The notes under the pieces: model-generated
What the model was told of the DNA's origin: nothing
Databases searched by the model: none
What the model saw: the letters and a program-made list of their open reading frames with translations, nothing else
Translations under genes and position numbers: made by a program
Origin: Pseudomonadota bacterium
GTDB taxonomy: Bacteria; Chloroflexota; UBA6077; JAJPHF01
Assembly: GCA_021325365.1 (NCBI GenBank)
Contig: JAJPHF010000027.1
Coordinates: forward strand, 6,158-70,157
Length of the DNA: 64,000 nucleotides
Reading direction: 5' to 3'
In this document: one piece after another, positions 41,374 through 49,486 of the stretch
Position numbering within the stretch: the first letter of the stretch is position 1
Layout: each line of letters begins with the position of its first letter

Positions 41374-42558
41374 ATGGCGGAGCCATACTGGCATATCGGA
41401 TACGTGGTGGCTACCGACGAAGCTGACGACAAGACGATGATGAAGTTCCGTGACCAATTCGTGAATGCCTTGCGGGACCAATACAATCTAAAGGCGGACA
41501 CTGACTACAAGCTGGTGCGGTTTAAACCTGGCGCGGACGAGACGTTCGTGCTTCCTGGGAAGAGCCGTCGCACCGCTCGCCGAGGGAGCGACCCCCGCTG
41601 GCGAGATCTGGACGCGCAGCTCACCGAGTGGTTACGAGCGCCGACGGAACTCAGCCCGGACGATATCCGCCGCATTGTCGTTATCCTGGATACTAGCGCA
41701 ATTAGCACCGTCTGGAACTGGGCGAGTGGTCAGGGCGGAGTCCCCGCCGTGCTGGCCATCTCGCACAACCCGACCGCACACGGGCTAAAGGCGCTCGAAG
41801 CGCCGGGAAACTCGAAAGGAACCACAGGTATCGTGGCAAGTACCGCGGAGCACGTGTGGACCAGGCTGGAGCTAATCAAGCAGGTGACTAATGCGACAAA
41901 AGTGATCGTTCTTTACTTCCCATATACGAATGGTCTGAAAGAGGCCGAGTACCACTATAAGGCCAATGGCGAGCAGGAGGGGCAACTAGCATGCGCGGCG
42001 GCGGCTCTCGGCGTAGAACTCGTCCCCTGTAAGGTAACGAAAACGGTAGAGAGTGACTTCAAGGCTGAGCTGGACTCACAACTGGACAACGCCATCAAGC
42101 AGGTTAGCGATGCTAGAAAGGCGCTGTACCTAGTCTCGCACCCGCGACTCGCGTACTTTAGCAAGTCTATTGCCCAAGCAGCGTGGGAGAAGAAGCTCTG
42201 GGGGATCTACCCCTATCGCAAATTCACTCTCGGGAAGGATGACGATGACCATCTGGGCGAAGAAGGCGGGCTGATGTCATATGGCGCCAATCCCTTCGCC
42301 ATGGCGGCAAGGGTGGCGCCGTATATTGCCCGCATCATGAGGTTCGGCGGGACCCCGCCCACGAAGACCCAGCAGCAGCTCGCCGCCTTCGCCGAGACTA
42401 TGCCGATGGAGGGGCCAACGCAGATGGAGCTGGTCCTCAACCAGAAGGCGGCCGACCATTTGCAAACCGGGTACACTCTGCCGACGAACCTCCTGCCGGC
42501 GACCGCGCTCAACGCGGTGGACCTGTGGCGGCCAACGAAGGACACGGGCACGCTGTAA
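41374..42558 (+). CDS. ABC_sub_bind-like protein without signal peptide
   Basis: 394 residues; ATG at 41374 with GGGAGGG upstream. It begins directly with MAEPYWHIGYVVATDEADDK, so no export signal is present. The two-lobe family fold is visible: HNPTAHGLKAL, GTTGIVASTAEHVWTRLELI, VLYFPYTNGLKEAEYHYKAN, GVELVPCKVTKTVESDFKAE, GGLMSYGANPFAMAARVAPY and a C-terminal MEGPTQMELVLNQKAADHL. Residues 55-110 (KSRRTARRGSDPRWRDLDAQ) form an insertion I cannot match. GC content is clearly lower than in neighbours, indicating recent acquisition or relaxed selection. It may be a cytoplasmic ligand-binding sensor instead of a transporter receptor. Confidence 0.75.
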   Translation: MAEPYWHIGYVVATDEADDKTMMKFRDQFVNALRDQYNLKADTDYKLVRFKPGADETFVLPGKSRRTARRGSDPRWRDLDAQLTEWLRAPTELSPDDIRRIVVILDTSAISTVWNWASGQGGVPAVLAISHNPTAHGLKALEAPGNSKGTTGIVASTAEHVWTRLELIKQVTNATKVIVLYFPYTNGLKEAEYHYKANGEQEGQLACAAAALGVELVPCKVTKTVESDFKAELDSQLDNAIKQVSDARKALYLVSHPRLAYFSKSIAQAAWEKKLWGIYPYRKFTLGKDDDDHLGEEGGLMSYGANPFAMAARVAPYIARIMRFGGTPPTKTQQQLAAFAETMPMEGPTQMELVLNQKAADHLQTGYTLPTNLLPATALNAVDLWRPTKDTGTL

Positions 42559-42674
42559 CACTGGCGCCGCCCCACCGGACGAGCGGGCGGCGCTCGTCAG
42601 TTGGCGAGATCATTCAGCTAGGATCAGCGATTCGAGAGACGGTCGCGCCGCGCGCTCTCGTGACGGCGGTGTGG

Positions 42675-42911
42675 TTAGTCGCCGCAGAGGCCGCAGCCGC
42701 TGCTGGCCCGCGCGTGCGCGAGCCGCTGCTGCAGCACCTCGACGAGCTCGGCGTCGGTGGCGCCGGGAATGCGTAGCAGCGCTTTCAGATCGGCCGAGGT
42801 TACTTGCAGGCCCGCGGCTTGGGCCGTACCCAAGGGGTTAGCAGAGAGCTGTGCTAGAAACGCGGCGTCGGATTGCGCGCGGCCGAGGAGCTCGCCAATC
42901 GAGATGGCCAT
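42675..42911 (-). CDS. Nif11/NHLP-leader-like small peptide, candidate RiPP precursor
   Basis: 78 residues, ATG at 42911 with GGAGG six bases upstream. MAISIGELLGRAQSDAAFLA then LSANPLGTAQAAGLQVTSAD LKALL resembles NHLP/Franean1_4349-type leaders: short helices, an xNPxxx-AG-L turn, then a helix. The C-terminal tail ARASSGCGLCGD has a CxxC and Gly residues, as in a modified core. The start of the divergent GRDP-like gene (43008) is 96 bp away. No modification enzyme or protease with a clear RiPP role lies nearby, so maturation is speculative; a metal-binding or stress peptide is an alternative. Confidence 0.55.
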   Translation of the reverse strand: MAISIGELLGRAQSDAAFLAQLSANPLGTAQAAGLQVTSADLKALLRIPGATDAELVEVLQQRLAHARASSGCGLCGD

Positions 42912-43007
42912 TCGTCTGTCCTCCGGGCGATTGATTCGTGCGCAGAATGCCACCGATAGCGGGCTGGTGTCAAGATGGCCGGCGGCCGGGCGGCGCTGGG
43001 GGATGGC

Positions 43008-43442
43008 ATGAGCAGGCCGCCGCTGGGCGCGCGGCCGGCGGTGCCGCTGACTGGGGCGCAATGGCGTACGCTGGAGGTCCTTGAGGATTACGACCTAAGG
43101 CCGGTGCGCGAGCGGCTACGGGGCGAGGGCGCGATGCCGGCGGCGTGGCTTGACGAGGCGATCTGGGAGTTTCGGCGCTATCTGGGACTACGCCTCGTAG
43201 CTGGTGGGCGGGTGCCGATGCTCAGCCAGCCGGTGGACGCGGTCTGGCACGCGTGCCTGCTCTTCTCGCGCCTGTACGCCGACCTCTGCGAGCACGCCTT
43301 TGGCGAGTTCGTCCACCACGAGCCGGCGACGGAGCCGGATCCGGATCCCGCCGGCAGTTGGCGGCGCTTTGCCGACGCTTACGTGCGGCTGTACGGGGAG
43401 TCTCCCGGCCGCCTCTGGCGCCTTGGCGGTTCCTCGGACTGA
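43008..43442 (+). CDS. Glycine-rich domain-containing protein-like (GRDP-like) protein
   Basis: 144 residues from the ATG at 43008 (GGGGGA upstream; an ATG at 42975 is possible). The segment SQPVDAVWHACLLFSRLYAD with LCEHAFGEFVHHEP matches the D-x-x-WH-x-x-L...Y-x-x-x-C-x-x-x-x-G-x-x-x-x-H pattern of the GRDP-like domain, found in plants, fungi and bacteria. The conserved His and Cys suggest a metal site. No biochemical function is established for bacterial members. It is divergent from the leader-like peptide at 42675. Confidence 0.75.
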   Translation: MSRPPLGARPAVPLTGAQWRTLEVLEDYDLRPVRERLRGEGAMPAAWLDEAIWEFRRYLGLRLVAGGRVPMLSQPVDAVWHACLLFSRLYADLCEHAFGEFVHHEPATEPDPDPAGSWRRFADAYVRLYGESPGRLWRLGGSSD

Positions 43443-43590
43443 CCGAGGGAACGCCGCCCGCTGTCGGGGCACGGCGTGGGCGGCGTGAAGCCCGCGGGCT
43501 GGGGGAGGGCGGGGCCGCGCGAGGCCGATCGTCTGCACGAGGGCGCCGCCACGAATCGGGCGCGGCGGGGCAGGGCGCGGGGGGCGCGCG

Positions 43591-43634
43591 CAGGCCCCCA
43601 GCCGATGGGCCGGACGCCGTCGGCTGGGGGCCTG
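43591..43634. terminator. 15-bp perfect stem hairpin between the GRDP-like gene and tRNA-Asn
   Basis: CAGGCCCCCAGCCGA (43591-43605) and TCGGCTGGGGGCCTG (43620-43634), 14-nt loop. It starts 5 bp past the CCA end of the tRNA gene (minus) and lies downstream of the GRDP-like gene (plus), so it could end both transcripts. Confidence 0.55.
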
Positions 43635-43638
43635 CGGC

Positions 43639-43713
43639 TGGCTCCCCGACCAGGATTCGAACCTGGAACCCTCCGGTTAACAGCCGGATGCTCTACCGTT
43701 GAGCTATCGGGGA
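43639..43713 (-). tRNA. tRNA-Asn (anticodon GTT)
   Basis: Read on the minus strand: acceptor TCCCCGA pairs with TCGGGGA, the D arm contains AGCTCAACGGTAGAGC, the anticodon loop is CTGTTAA with stem CCGG.../CCGG, and the T arm has GGTTCGAATCC. The discriminator is G at 43642 and CCA (43639-43641) is encoded. The structure is complete with a 72-base body plus CCA. It stands alone between the GRDP-like and histidine kinase genes. Confidence 0.95.
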
Positions 43714-43850
43714 TCGCTCGCGTCCATTGTAGCGCACGGGCCGGCTGGCTGCCAACCCTCGGTGCGCGCGCCATATTCCGTACCCGCCAAGTGTCGGAGC
43801 GTTCACGCAGGCGGCGCGGTAATTGTGTTGCTGCGGCGTCCGGGCACGGT

Positions 43851-43858
43851 GCTATACT
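43851..43858 (+). promoter_or_regulatory. Extended -10 promoter TGCTATACT for the kinase operon
   Basis: TATACT at 43853-43858 preceded by TG-N (43850-43852), 25 bp upstream of the kinase ATG. The -35 is weak (TTGCTG, 19-bp spacing), as usual for extended -10 promoters. Confidence 0.55.
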
Positions 43859-43883
43859 CCCTCCTGATGGTGTGGAGGCAGGG

Positions 43884-44825
43884 ATGAGCCCCCCCGACCC
43901 CGCGCATCTAGCGCACGTGCCCACCGCGTTACGCACCACCGAGCAGCACTTGTTGGCCGGCGCCGAGCTGTGCCACGAGCTGGCGGCGGCGCTCGGGCGC
44001 CCGGCGCTGGTGTCGCCCGGCGGGCGGGCGGCGCCGCTGGCGGTCCCGGAGGCCGACGAGCGGCCGGCCGAGGCGCTGCCCCGGCTGGCGGCGGCGGCGG
44101 GCCAGCTGCGCCAGCTGGCGGCGGCGCTCGCGCAGCAGGCGGAGGCGCTCCAGGCGGCCGCGGGCGAGGGGCCGGCCGGGCGGCGCGAGGCGGCGCTGAT
44201 CGCGCCGCAGCTCGGCGCGCTGGAAGCGGAGCGCGCGCGCATCGCGCGCGACCTGCACGATGGCCCCGCCCAGTACTTCGCCAACGCGGTGTTCGAGACG
44301 GAGTACCTCCGCAAGCTGCTCGCCCGCGATCCGGCGGCCGCGGCGGACGGGCTGGCGCGCATGCGCGAGTCGCTGCAGCAGGGCGTCAAGGAGATTCGCC
44401 AGTGCCTGTTCGACTTGCGGCTGCCGGCGGTGGAGGAGCTAGGGCTGGTGGCGCTGCTGCACGGCTACCTGCCGGAATACGAGCGGCAGTATGGGCTGCC
44501 GATCGAGGCGTCGCTGCCCGCGGACGAGCTGCCGCTGTTGCCTGAGCAGGCGGTGGGGGTGTTCCGCATTCTCCAGGAGGCGCTGACGAATGCGCGCAAG
44601 CACGCCGGCGCCACGCAGGTGCGGGTGAAGCTGCGCCAGCGCGGGGACGAGGTCGTGCTGCAGGTCGAGGACAACGGTCGGGGGTTCACGCCGGGCCAGG
44701 CGCGGCCGGGGCACTACGGGCTGATCGGCATGCAGGAGCGCGCGCAGCTGCTGAACGGGCGGCTGGAGGTGCAGGGTCGGCCGGGGAAGGGCGCCCGCGT
44801 CGCGCTGCGCTTGCCGGTGCCATGA
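43884..44825 (+). CDS. Sensor histidine kinase (HisKA_3/NarX-DegS type)
   Basis: 313 residues, ATG at 43884 with GTGGAGG upstream. Cytoplasmic, no transmembrane helix. Residues ~1-110 are Ala-rich coiled coil without a named sensor domain. The dimerisation-phosphoacceptor motif ERARIARDLHDGPAQ puts the phosphorylated His at 125. The HATPase domain has QEALTNARKHAGATQV (N box) and VEDNGRGFTP (D/G box) and ends in GKGARVALRLP. The stop overlaps the response regulator ATG (ATGA), giving a coupled kinase-regulator pair. The input signal is probably relayed by another protein or by the N-terminal coil. Confidence 0.92.
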   Translation: MSPPDPAHLAHVPTALRTTEQHLLAGAELCHELAAALGRPALVSPGGRAAPLAVPEADERPAEALPRLAAAAGQLRQLAAALAQQAEALQAAAGEGPAGRREAALIAPQLGALEAERARIARDLHDGPAQYFANAVFETEYLRKLLARDPAAAADGLARMRESLQQGVKEIRQCLFDLRLPAVEELGLVALLHGYLPEYERQYGLPIEASLPADELPLLPEQAVGVFRILQEALTNARKHAGATQVRVKLRQRGDEVVLQVEDNGRGFTPGQARPGHYGLIGMQERAQLLNGRLEVQGRPGKGARVALRLPVP

Positions 44826-45514
44826 GCCGGAAGCGCACGATCCGCGTGCTGATCGTCGACGACCACCCGCTGTTTCGCCAGGGGCTCGCCTCGGCGCTGC
44901 ACGCCGCGGGGGACTTCGAGGTGGCGGGCGAGGCGGGCTCGGGCGAGGAGGCGCTGGAGCGGGCGGCGCGCGTGCGGCCGGACGTGGTCGCGTGCGACGT
45001 GCAGCTGCCGGGCGCCAACGGGGTGGAGGTCACGCGCCGTCTGAAGGTCCAGCTGCCCGCGGTGGCGGTGGTGCTGCTCTCGGCGTTCGACGACGAGGAC
45101 GTGTTGTTCGAGGCGGCGCGCGTGGGCGCCGCGGGATTCTTCCTCAAGGCTGCCGATCCGGAGCCGCTGCTCGACGGGATCCGGCGCGCGGCGCGCGGTG
45201 AAGCGCTTCTCGACGAGCGGGCCATCGGGCGCCCGGCGGTCGCGTCGCGCGTGTTGCGCGAGTTCCAGCGTCTGAGCGGCGAGGGCCGGGGCATCGAGCC
45301 GCTCCTGGTGCCGCTGACGCCGCGGGAGATGGAGATACTGGAGCTGATCGCGCGGGGGAACTCGAACAAGCAGATCGCGCAGGCTCTGTTCCTGAGCGAT
45401 CAGACGGTCAAGAACCACATCACCTCCATCCTGCGGAAGCTCGCGGTGAACGATCGCACACAGGCCGTGGTGTTCGCGCTGCGGCAGGGGTGGATTCAGG
45501 TCGGGCAGACGTGA
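44822..45514 (+). CDS. Response regulator, NarL/FixJ (LuxR-type HTH) family
   Basis: 230 residues. The receiver begins IRVLIVDDHPLFRQGLASAL, with phospho-acceptor Asp59 (VVACDVQLPG) and the Lys in GFFLKAADPE. The DNA-binding domain is LTPREMEILELIARGNSNKQ followed by IAQALFLSDQTVKNH, a canonical GerE helix-turn-helix. The linker of about 40 residues is longer than usual. The cognate kinase is the gene just upstream (ATGA overlap); the DegS-like kinase downstream may also act on it. Regulated genes are unknown. Confidence 0.94.
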   Translation: MSRKRTIRVLIVDDHPLFRQGLASALHAAGDFEVAGEAGSGEEALERAARVRPDVVACDVQLPGANGVEVTRRLKVQLPAVAVVLLSAFDDEDVLFEAARVGAAGFFLKAADPEPLLDGIRRAARGEALLDERAIGRPAVASRVLREFQRLSGEGRGIEPLLVPLTPREMEILELIARGNSNKQIAQALFLSDQTVKNHITSILRKLAVNDRTQAVVFALRQGWIQVGQT

Positions 45515-45563
45515 ACGCGGGCGGCGCGGCGGCCGCGCGGGGGCGGCTCGAAAGCGCACGCGG

Positions 45564-46682
45564 ATGGAGCACGGGGTGGCGGGGGAGAACGCGCGGCTCA
45601 GGGCGCGACTCGACGCGGCCCGGCAGGGGCTGGCGCGTCAGCAGCGCGAGCTAGACGCCCTCGCGGCGCAGACGCGGATGCAGCTCGGGCGCGAGCGCGA
45701 GCGGTTCGCGCAGGTGCGCGAGAAGCTCGACACGCTCGATCGCACCCTGGAGCGGTACAGCCGCGAGGAGCTGCGGCAGCTGTTTCAGGCGGCCAAGGAG
45801 CGGGAAGTCTATCTCGCCACGCTGCGCGCCGAGCTGGAAGGGCTGGAGTTCAAGCGGGCGGCGCTGGCCGAGGAGGGCCGGACGCTGGAGCAGCTGGTGG
45901 CGCTGCTTGGGGGAGAGGCCGAGCCGGGGGGCGACGAGGCCCTTCCCGCCGGGGTGGCGGCGCGCGACGCGGGCGGCGATCCGGCGCCGGTGAGCGACTT
46001 CGGCGCGCTGCTGCTGGCCCAGGAGGCGGACCGCAGCCGCCTGGCTCTGATGCTGCACGACCGGGTGGCGCAGCCGCTGCACAACCTCGTGCTGCAGACG
46101 GAAGTGTTGCTCCGCGCCTTCAAGGCAGACCCGGCCGCCGCGCACGTCGAGCTAGAGGGGCTGCGCGAGACGGCCACGCGGGTGCTGCAGGACGCGCGGC
46201 GCGTCATCTTCGCGCTGCGGCCGATGTCGCTCGACGATCTCGGGCTGCTGCCGACGCTCGACCGCTACGCGCAGGTGTGCGCCGAGCAGGACCAGCTGGC
46301 CACGCGCATCCGCAAAGAGGGCCGGCCGCGGCCGCTGCCACCCATCGTGGAGACGGCGGTGTACCGCATCGTGGAGGCCGCGCTGACCAACGTGCGGGAC
46401 CACGCGGGCGTGAAGGAAGCGGAGGTCCTCGTGACGTTCACCGACAGCGAGCTGCTGGTCACGGTCGTGGACGGGGGCCGGGGGTGCAACCTACGGCTGG
46501 CGGAGGCGGCGCCCGGCGGCAGCGGCATGCTGGGCATGCGGGAGCGCGCCCGCCAGGTGGGCGGGACCATCGTCTTCGACAGCGCGCCGGGCCAGGGGAT
46601 GACCGTGCGGCTGACGGTGCCCCTGGCGGCGGCCGGCGGGGGCCGCCGTGCGGCGGTGGACGCCGCGCCGCGGGCCAGGTGA
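45564..46682 (+). CDS. Cytoplasmic sensor histidine kinase (DegS/HisKA_3 type) with N-terminal coiled coil
   Basis: 372 residues; the ATG at 45564 is used although its RBS is weak, and a GTG at 45576 (preceded by GGAGCACGGG) is a good alternative. Residues 1-115 are a long coiled coil (heptad-like, RERERFAQVREKLDTLDRTL). The phosphoacceptor region is RSRLALMLHDRVAQPLHN (His165), HATPase boxes are VEAALTNVRDHAGV and VVDGGRGCN. The general layout resembles DegS. It has no partner regulator downstream, so it probably works with the NarL regulator at 44822. Confidence 0.9.
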   Translation: MEHGVAGENARLRARLDAARQGLARQQRELDALAAQTRMQLGRERERFAQVREKLDTLDRTLERYSREELRQLFQAAKEREVYLATLRAELEGLEFKRAALAEEGRTLEQLVALLGGEAEPGGDEALPAGVAARDAGGDPAPVSDFGALLLAQEADRSRLALMLHDRVAQPLHNLVLQTEVLLRAFKADPAAAHVELEGLRETATRVLQDARRVIFALRPMSLDDLGLLPTLDRYAQVCAEQDQLATRIRKEGRPRPLPPIVETAVYRIVEAALTNVRDHAGVKEAEVLVTFTDSELLVTVVDGGRGCNLRLAEAAPGGSGMLGMRERARQVGGTIVFDSAPGQGMTVRLTVPLAAAGGGRRAAVDAAPRAR

Positions 46683-47450
46683 TTAGCCGGCGACACGATC
46701 GGGCGGCGGGGGCGGCGCGCGGCGCCGCGCGAGCAGCCGGCTCCCCAGGATCACCGTGTCGGCCCACACGAAGCCCGCGAGGTAGCCGGCGAGTACGTCG
46801 GTGAGATAGTGGACGCCCAGGTAGAGGCGGGACAGCCCGATCGCCAGCACGAGCGCGAGCAGCGCCAGCGTGCTGGCGGTGCGCCACCAGCCGCGCAGCA
46901 CGCGCCAGCTCAGGTAGGCGAGGAAGCCGTAGAACGCGGCCGACACCATCGCGTGGCCCGAGGGAAACGAGAATGCCTGCACGGGGATCATGCCGAGCAC
47001 GGGCGCCGGGCGCACGCGGTGAAACTCGCCTTTCAAGACATCGTTGAGGAGCTGCGCGCCGCCGGTCACGAGCACCAGGCCGACCGCCGCGCCCCAGCGC
47101 CCGCGCAGGGCGTAGACGACGCCGAGGACGACGACGAGGACGGCGACGGCCTGCGACCCCATGAGCGAGACGGCCCAGGCGAGCGCGTCGAGGGCGGGCG
47201 ACTTGAACTGCTGCAGCCAGGCGAGCACGCCGAGGTCCAGCAGGTCGGTCTGCTGGCGCATGACCTCGTAGGCCAGCGCGGCGAAGAGGTACAGCGCGAG
47301 CAGCCCTGCGGCGAAGCCGACGGCGAGGGTGAGGCCGAACGCGGCGAGGTCGGCGTCGCCGCGCTCGCCGAGGGCGCGCAGCCAGGCAGCCCAGCCGCCG
47401 GGGCTGGCGCGCGCGAGGAGCGGGTCGCCCCGCCGATCGCTGGCCGCCAT
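46683..47450 (-). CDS. PAP2-family membrane phosphatase
   Basis: 255 residues, about six transmembrane segments. The three phosphatase motifs are KGEFHRVRP, PSGHAM and SRLYLGVHYLTDVLAGYL, giving the vanadium-peroxidase-like active site (catalytic His in PSGH, His in GVHYLTD). These enzymes dephosphorylate lipid carriers such as undecaprenyl pyrophosphate or phosphatidic acid on the outer membrane face. The last codon abuts the stop of the convergent kinase gene (1 bp). It starts ATG at 47450. A lipid-recycling function is likely. Confidence 0.9.
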   Translation of the reverse strand: MAASDRRGDPLLARASPGGWAAWLRALGERGDADLAAFGLTLAVGFAAGLLALYLFAALAYEVMRQQTDLLDLGVLAWLQQFKSPALDALAWAVSLMGSQAVAVLVVVLGVVYALRGRWGAAVGLVLVTGGAQLLNDVLKGEFHRVRPAPVLGMIPVQAFSFPSGHAMVSAAFYGFLAYLSWRVLRGWWRTASTLALLALVLAIGLSRLYLGVHYLTDVLAGYLAGFVWADTVILGSRLLARRRAPPPPPDRVAG

Positions 47451-47552
47451 CCGCCGCCTCCCGCGCGCGTCGCTCTCCCCCCTTGTGGCAGGCGCCGTGC
47501 CGCGGCCGGGCGGGGCCGCGGCTACGGCGGATGGCCAGGATCAGCCTGAACA

Positions 47553-47611
47553 TCGCCGCCGTAAACGGCGGGCCGGAGTCTAGTCGCCTGGCCCGCCGTT
47601 CACGGCGGCGA
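47553..47611. terminator. 22-bp near-perfect inverted repeat
   Basis: TCGCCGCCGTAAACGGCGGG then CC (47553-47574) against GGCCCGCCGTTCACGGCGGC then GA (47590-47611), one G-U mismatch, 15-nt loop. Each arm is itself palindromic, a REP-like layout. It lies 31 bp beyond the stop of the dienelactone hydrolase (minus). Confidence 0.55.
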
Positions 47612-47642
47612 CCGGAAACGTGCTGGAACCAGGGCCAGCTGC

Positions 47643-48440
47643 TTAGCGCGCGCCGACGGGCGCCCCCTTGAGGTGCCGCTGGAAGAAGTCCAGGGTGCGC
47701 TCCCAGGCGAGCCGGGCGGCGTCGGCGTGGTAGCTCGGGCGCTGGTCGTTGTGGAAGGCGTGCGGCGCCCCGGGGTAGACGTAGGCCGTGAAGTCCTTAC
47801 CCGCGTCGCGCATCGCGGCCTCGAAGGCCGGCACGTTGTTCGTGATGCCGGGGTCCTCGCCGCCGTAGTGGCCCTGCACGGGGCAGCGGACGTTGCCAAC
47901 GCGATCGAGGGGCGGCGGTGGCCCGTAGAAGATGACGCCGGCCGCGATGTCGGCGCCCGACGCGACGAGCTGCCCGACCAGCCCGCCGCCCATGCAGAAG
48001 CCCACGGCGCCGATGGCGTCGGGCCGCACGTCGGGCCGGCTCCGCAGGTAGGCCACGGCGGCCTGCAGGTCGGGCACGTAGGTGGAGAGGTTGCGGTGGG
48101 TCAGCCACTCCAGGGCGCGGCGCACGCCCTCACGCCGCTCGGGCGGCAGCTCGGCCAGCTTCTCGGGCTGGCCGCGGTAGGGGAAAGCGGCCACGATGTC
48201 CTCGTCGTCGAGCGTCGGCCGCACGGCGTCGTGCGTGTAGAGATCGGGCGCCAGCGCCAGGTAGCCCTCGGCGGCGAAGCGCCGCGTCACGTCCTCGATG
48301 TGGTCCACGAGGCCGAACACTTCCTGGATGACGATGATCGCCGGCCACGGCGCACCCGCCGTGGGCCGCGCCAGGTAGGCTCGGAGGTCGCCGTCGGTGG
48401 CGGGGTAGGTGAGCCGCTCGCCGTGTACGGATTCGGGCAT
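47643..48440 (-). CDS. Dienelactone hydrolase family protein
   Basis: 265 residues from the ATG at 48440 (GAGAGGAGC upstream). An alpha/beta hydrolase with the family catalytic Cys in GFCMGGGLVGQ. The acid Asp and His are in HYGGEDPGITNN and GAPHAFHNDQRP. VIQEVFGLVDHIEDVTRRFA near the N-terminus is the DLH hallmark. Dienelactone hydrolase opens lactones in chlorocatechol and related ring cleavage pathways; many homologues are broad carboxylesterases. The gene stands alone, and a second DLH (52942) is present. A 200-bp GC-rich gap with no gene follows upstream, to 48654. Confidence 0.92.
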   Translation of the reverse strand: MPESVHGERLTYPATDGDLRAYLARPTAGAPWPAIIVIQEVFGLVDHIEDVTRRFAAEGYLALAPDLYTHDAVRPTLDDEDIVAAFPYRGQPEKLAELPPERREGVRRALEWLTHRNLSTYVPDLQAAVAYLRSRPDVRPDAIGAVGFCMGGGLVGQLVASGADIAAGVIFYGPPPPLDRVGNVRCPVQGHYGGEDPGITNNVPAFEAAMRDAGKDFTAYVYPGAPHAFHNDQRPSYHADAARLAWERTLDFFQRHLKGAPVGAR

Positions 48441-48654
48441 GTCGATGCGCTCCTCTCGCGGACGCTGGCGCCCCGGCGCAAACGCGGGACACGGGTGCTC
48501 GGAGCGCAATTCTAGCACGCGGCGCGGCGGGGCGGGGCGCGGCGGCGCGTGCCGCGTTCACCACCCGTTAACGACGGGGGCGCCCCGGCGGGATTGGCGG
48601 CGGCTATCCTGAACCAAGGAGCTGGGTTGCGCCGCGGGCGCGGTGGAGGCAGGC

Positions 48655-49398
48655 ATGGCGTCGGAGCGGGCCGCGATCCTGTTCGTGGAGGATGATCCGG
48701 GGGTCCGCGAGGTGGTGTGCGACTTGTTGCACGCCGCCGGCCACGCGGTGGCGTGCGCCGCCGACGCCGCGGAGGCCGAGCAGCGCCTGGGTGATCGCGA
48801 GTTCGACCTGATTCTCCTCGACGTCATGCTGCCGGGGCTGGACGGCCGCGAGCTGTGCCGGCGCATCCGCGCGCACGAGCGCGACCTGTACGTGCCGATC
48901 ATCATGCTCACGGCGCTGACGGCCGAGGCCGACCGCCACGCCGCGTTCGCCGCGGGGGCCGACGACTACGTGACCAAGCCGTTCGACGCCGCCGACCTGC
49001 TCGACCGCGTGGCCGCCTGGCTCCACGCGCGCGCCCGCCTGGCGGCCGCGCAGGACCGCCTGCTGGCCGAGCAGGCCCGCCTGCGCGCCCTGGAGCAGCA
49101 AGGCTTGCGGGAGCAGCTGGCGCAAGACGAGGCGGTGCTGGCGATGGCGCGCACGGCCAGCCACGAGCTGAACCAGCCGCTCACGGTGCTGCTTGGGATC
49201 CTGGAGCTGTGGGGGGCGGGCTACTATCGCGAGGGCAATCCGCGCCTGCAGCTGGAGCTGCAGGCCGCCGCCGCCGACCTGGCCGTCCGTGTGGAAAAGC
49301 TGACCAACGTCGTGCGCTACGAGACGACGGAGATGGCCGGCCTGCGCTTCCTCGACCTCGCGCGCGCCCACGACCCCGCGCCGGTCGCCGGCGGCTAG
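48655..49398 (+). CDS. Response regulator receiver fused to an orphan DHp (HisKA) domain
   Basis: 247 residues from the ATG at 48655 (GGAGGCAGGC upstream). The receiver has the acidic pair in LFVEDDPGVREVV, Asp56 (LILLDVMLPG) and Lys108 (DYVTKPFD). A coiled coil (residues ~122-160) leads into a His-kinase phosphoacceptor motif, ARTASHELNQPLTVLLG, with His170. No HATPase domain follows; the chain ends about 75 residues later. It therefore cannot phosphorylate itself and may be a phosphorelay intermediate, or bind a kinase as an adaptor. It is monocistronic. Confidence 0.88.
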   Translation: MASERAAILFVEDDPGVREVVCDLLHAAGHAVACAADAAEAEQRLGDREFDLILLDVMLPGLDGRELCRRIRAHERDLYVPIIMLTALTAEADRHAAFAAGADDYVTKPFDAADLLDRVAAWLHARARLAAAQDRLLAEQARLRALEQQGLREQLAQDEAVLAMARTASHELNQPLTVLLGILELWGAGYYREGNPRLQLELQAAAADLAVRVEKLTNVVRYETTEMAGLRFLDLARAHDPAPVAGG

Positions 49399-49486
49399 CC
49401 GGCCCCTACGTCGGCGTCCCGCCGCGGCTACGCGGCGCCGCCCGCATCTGCTACCATCCGGCGAGGCCGTGAGGGGAGCAGGGCGC

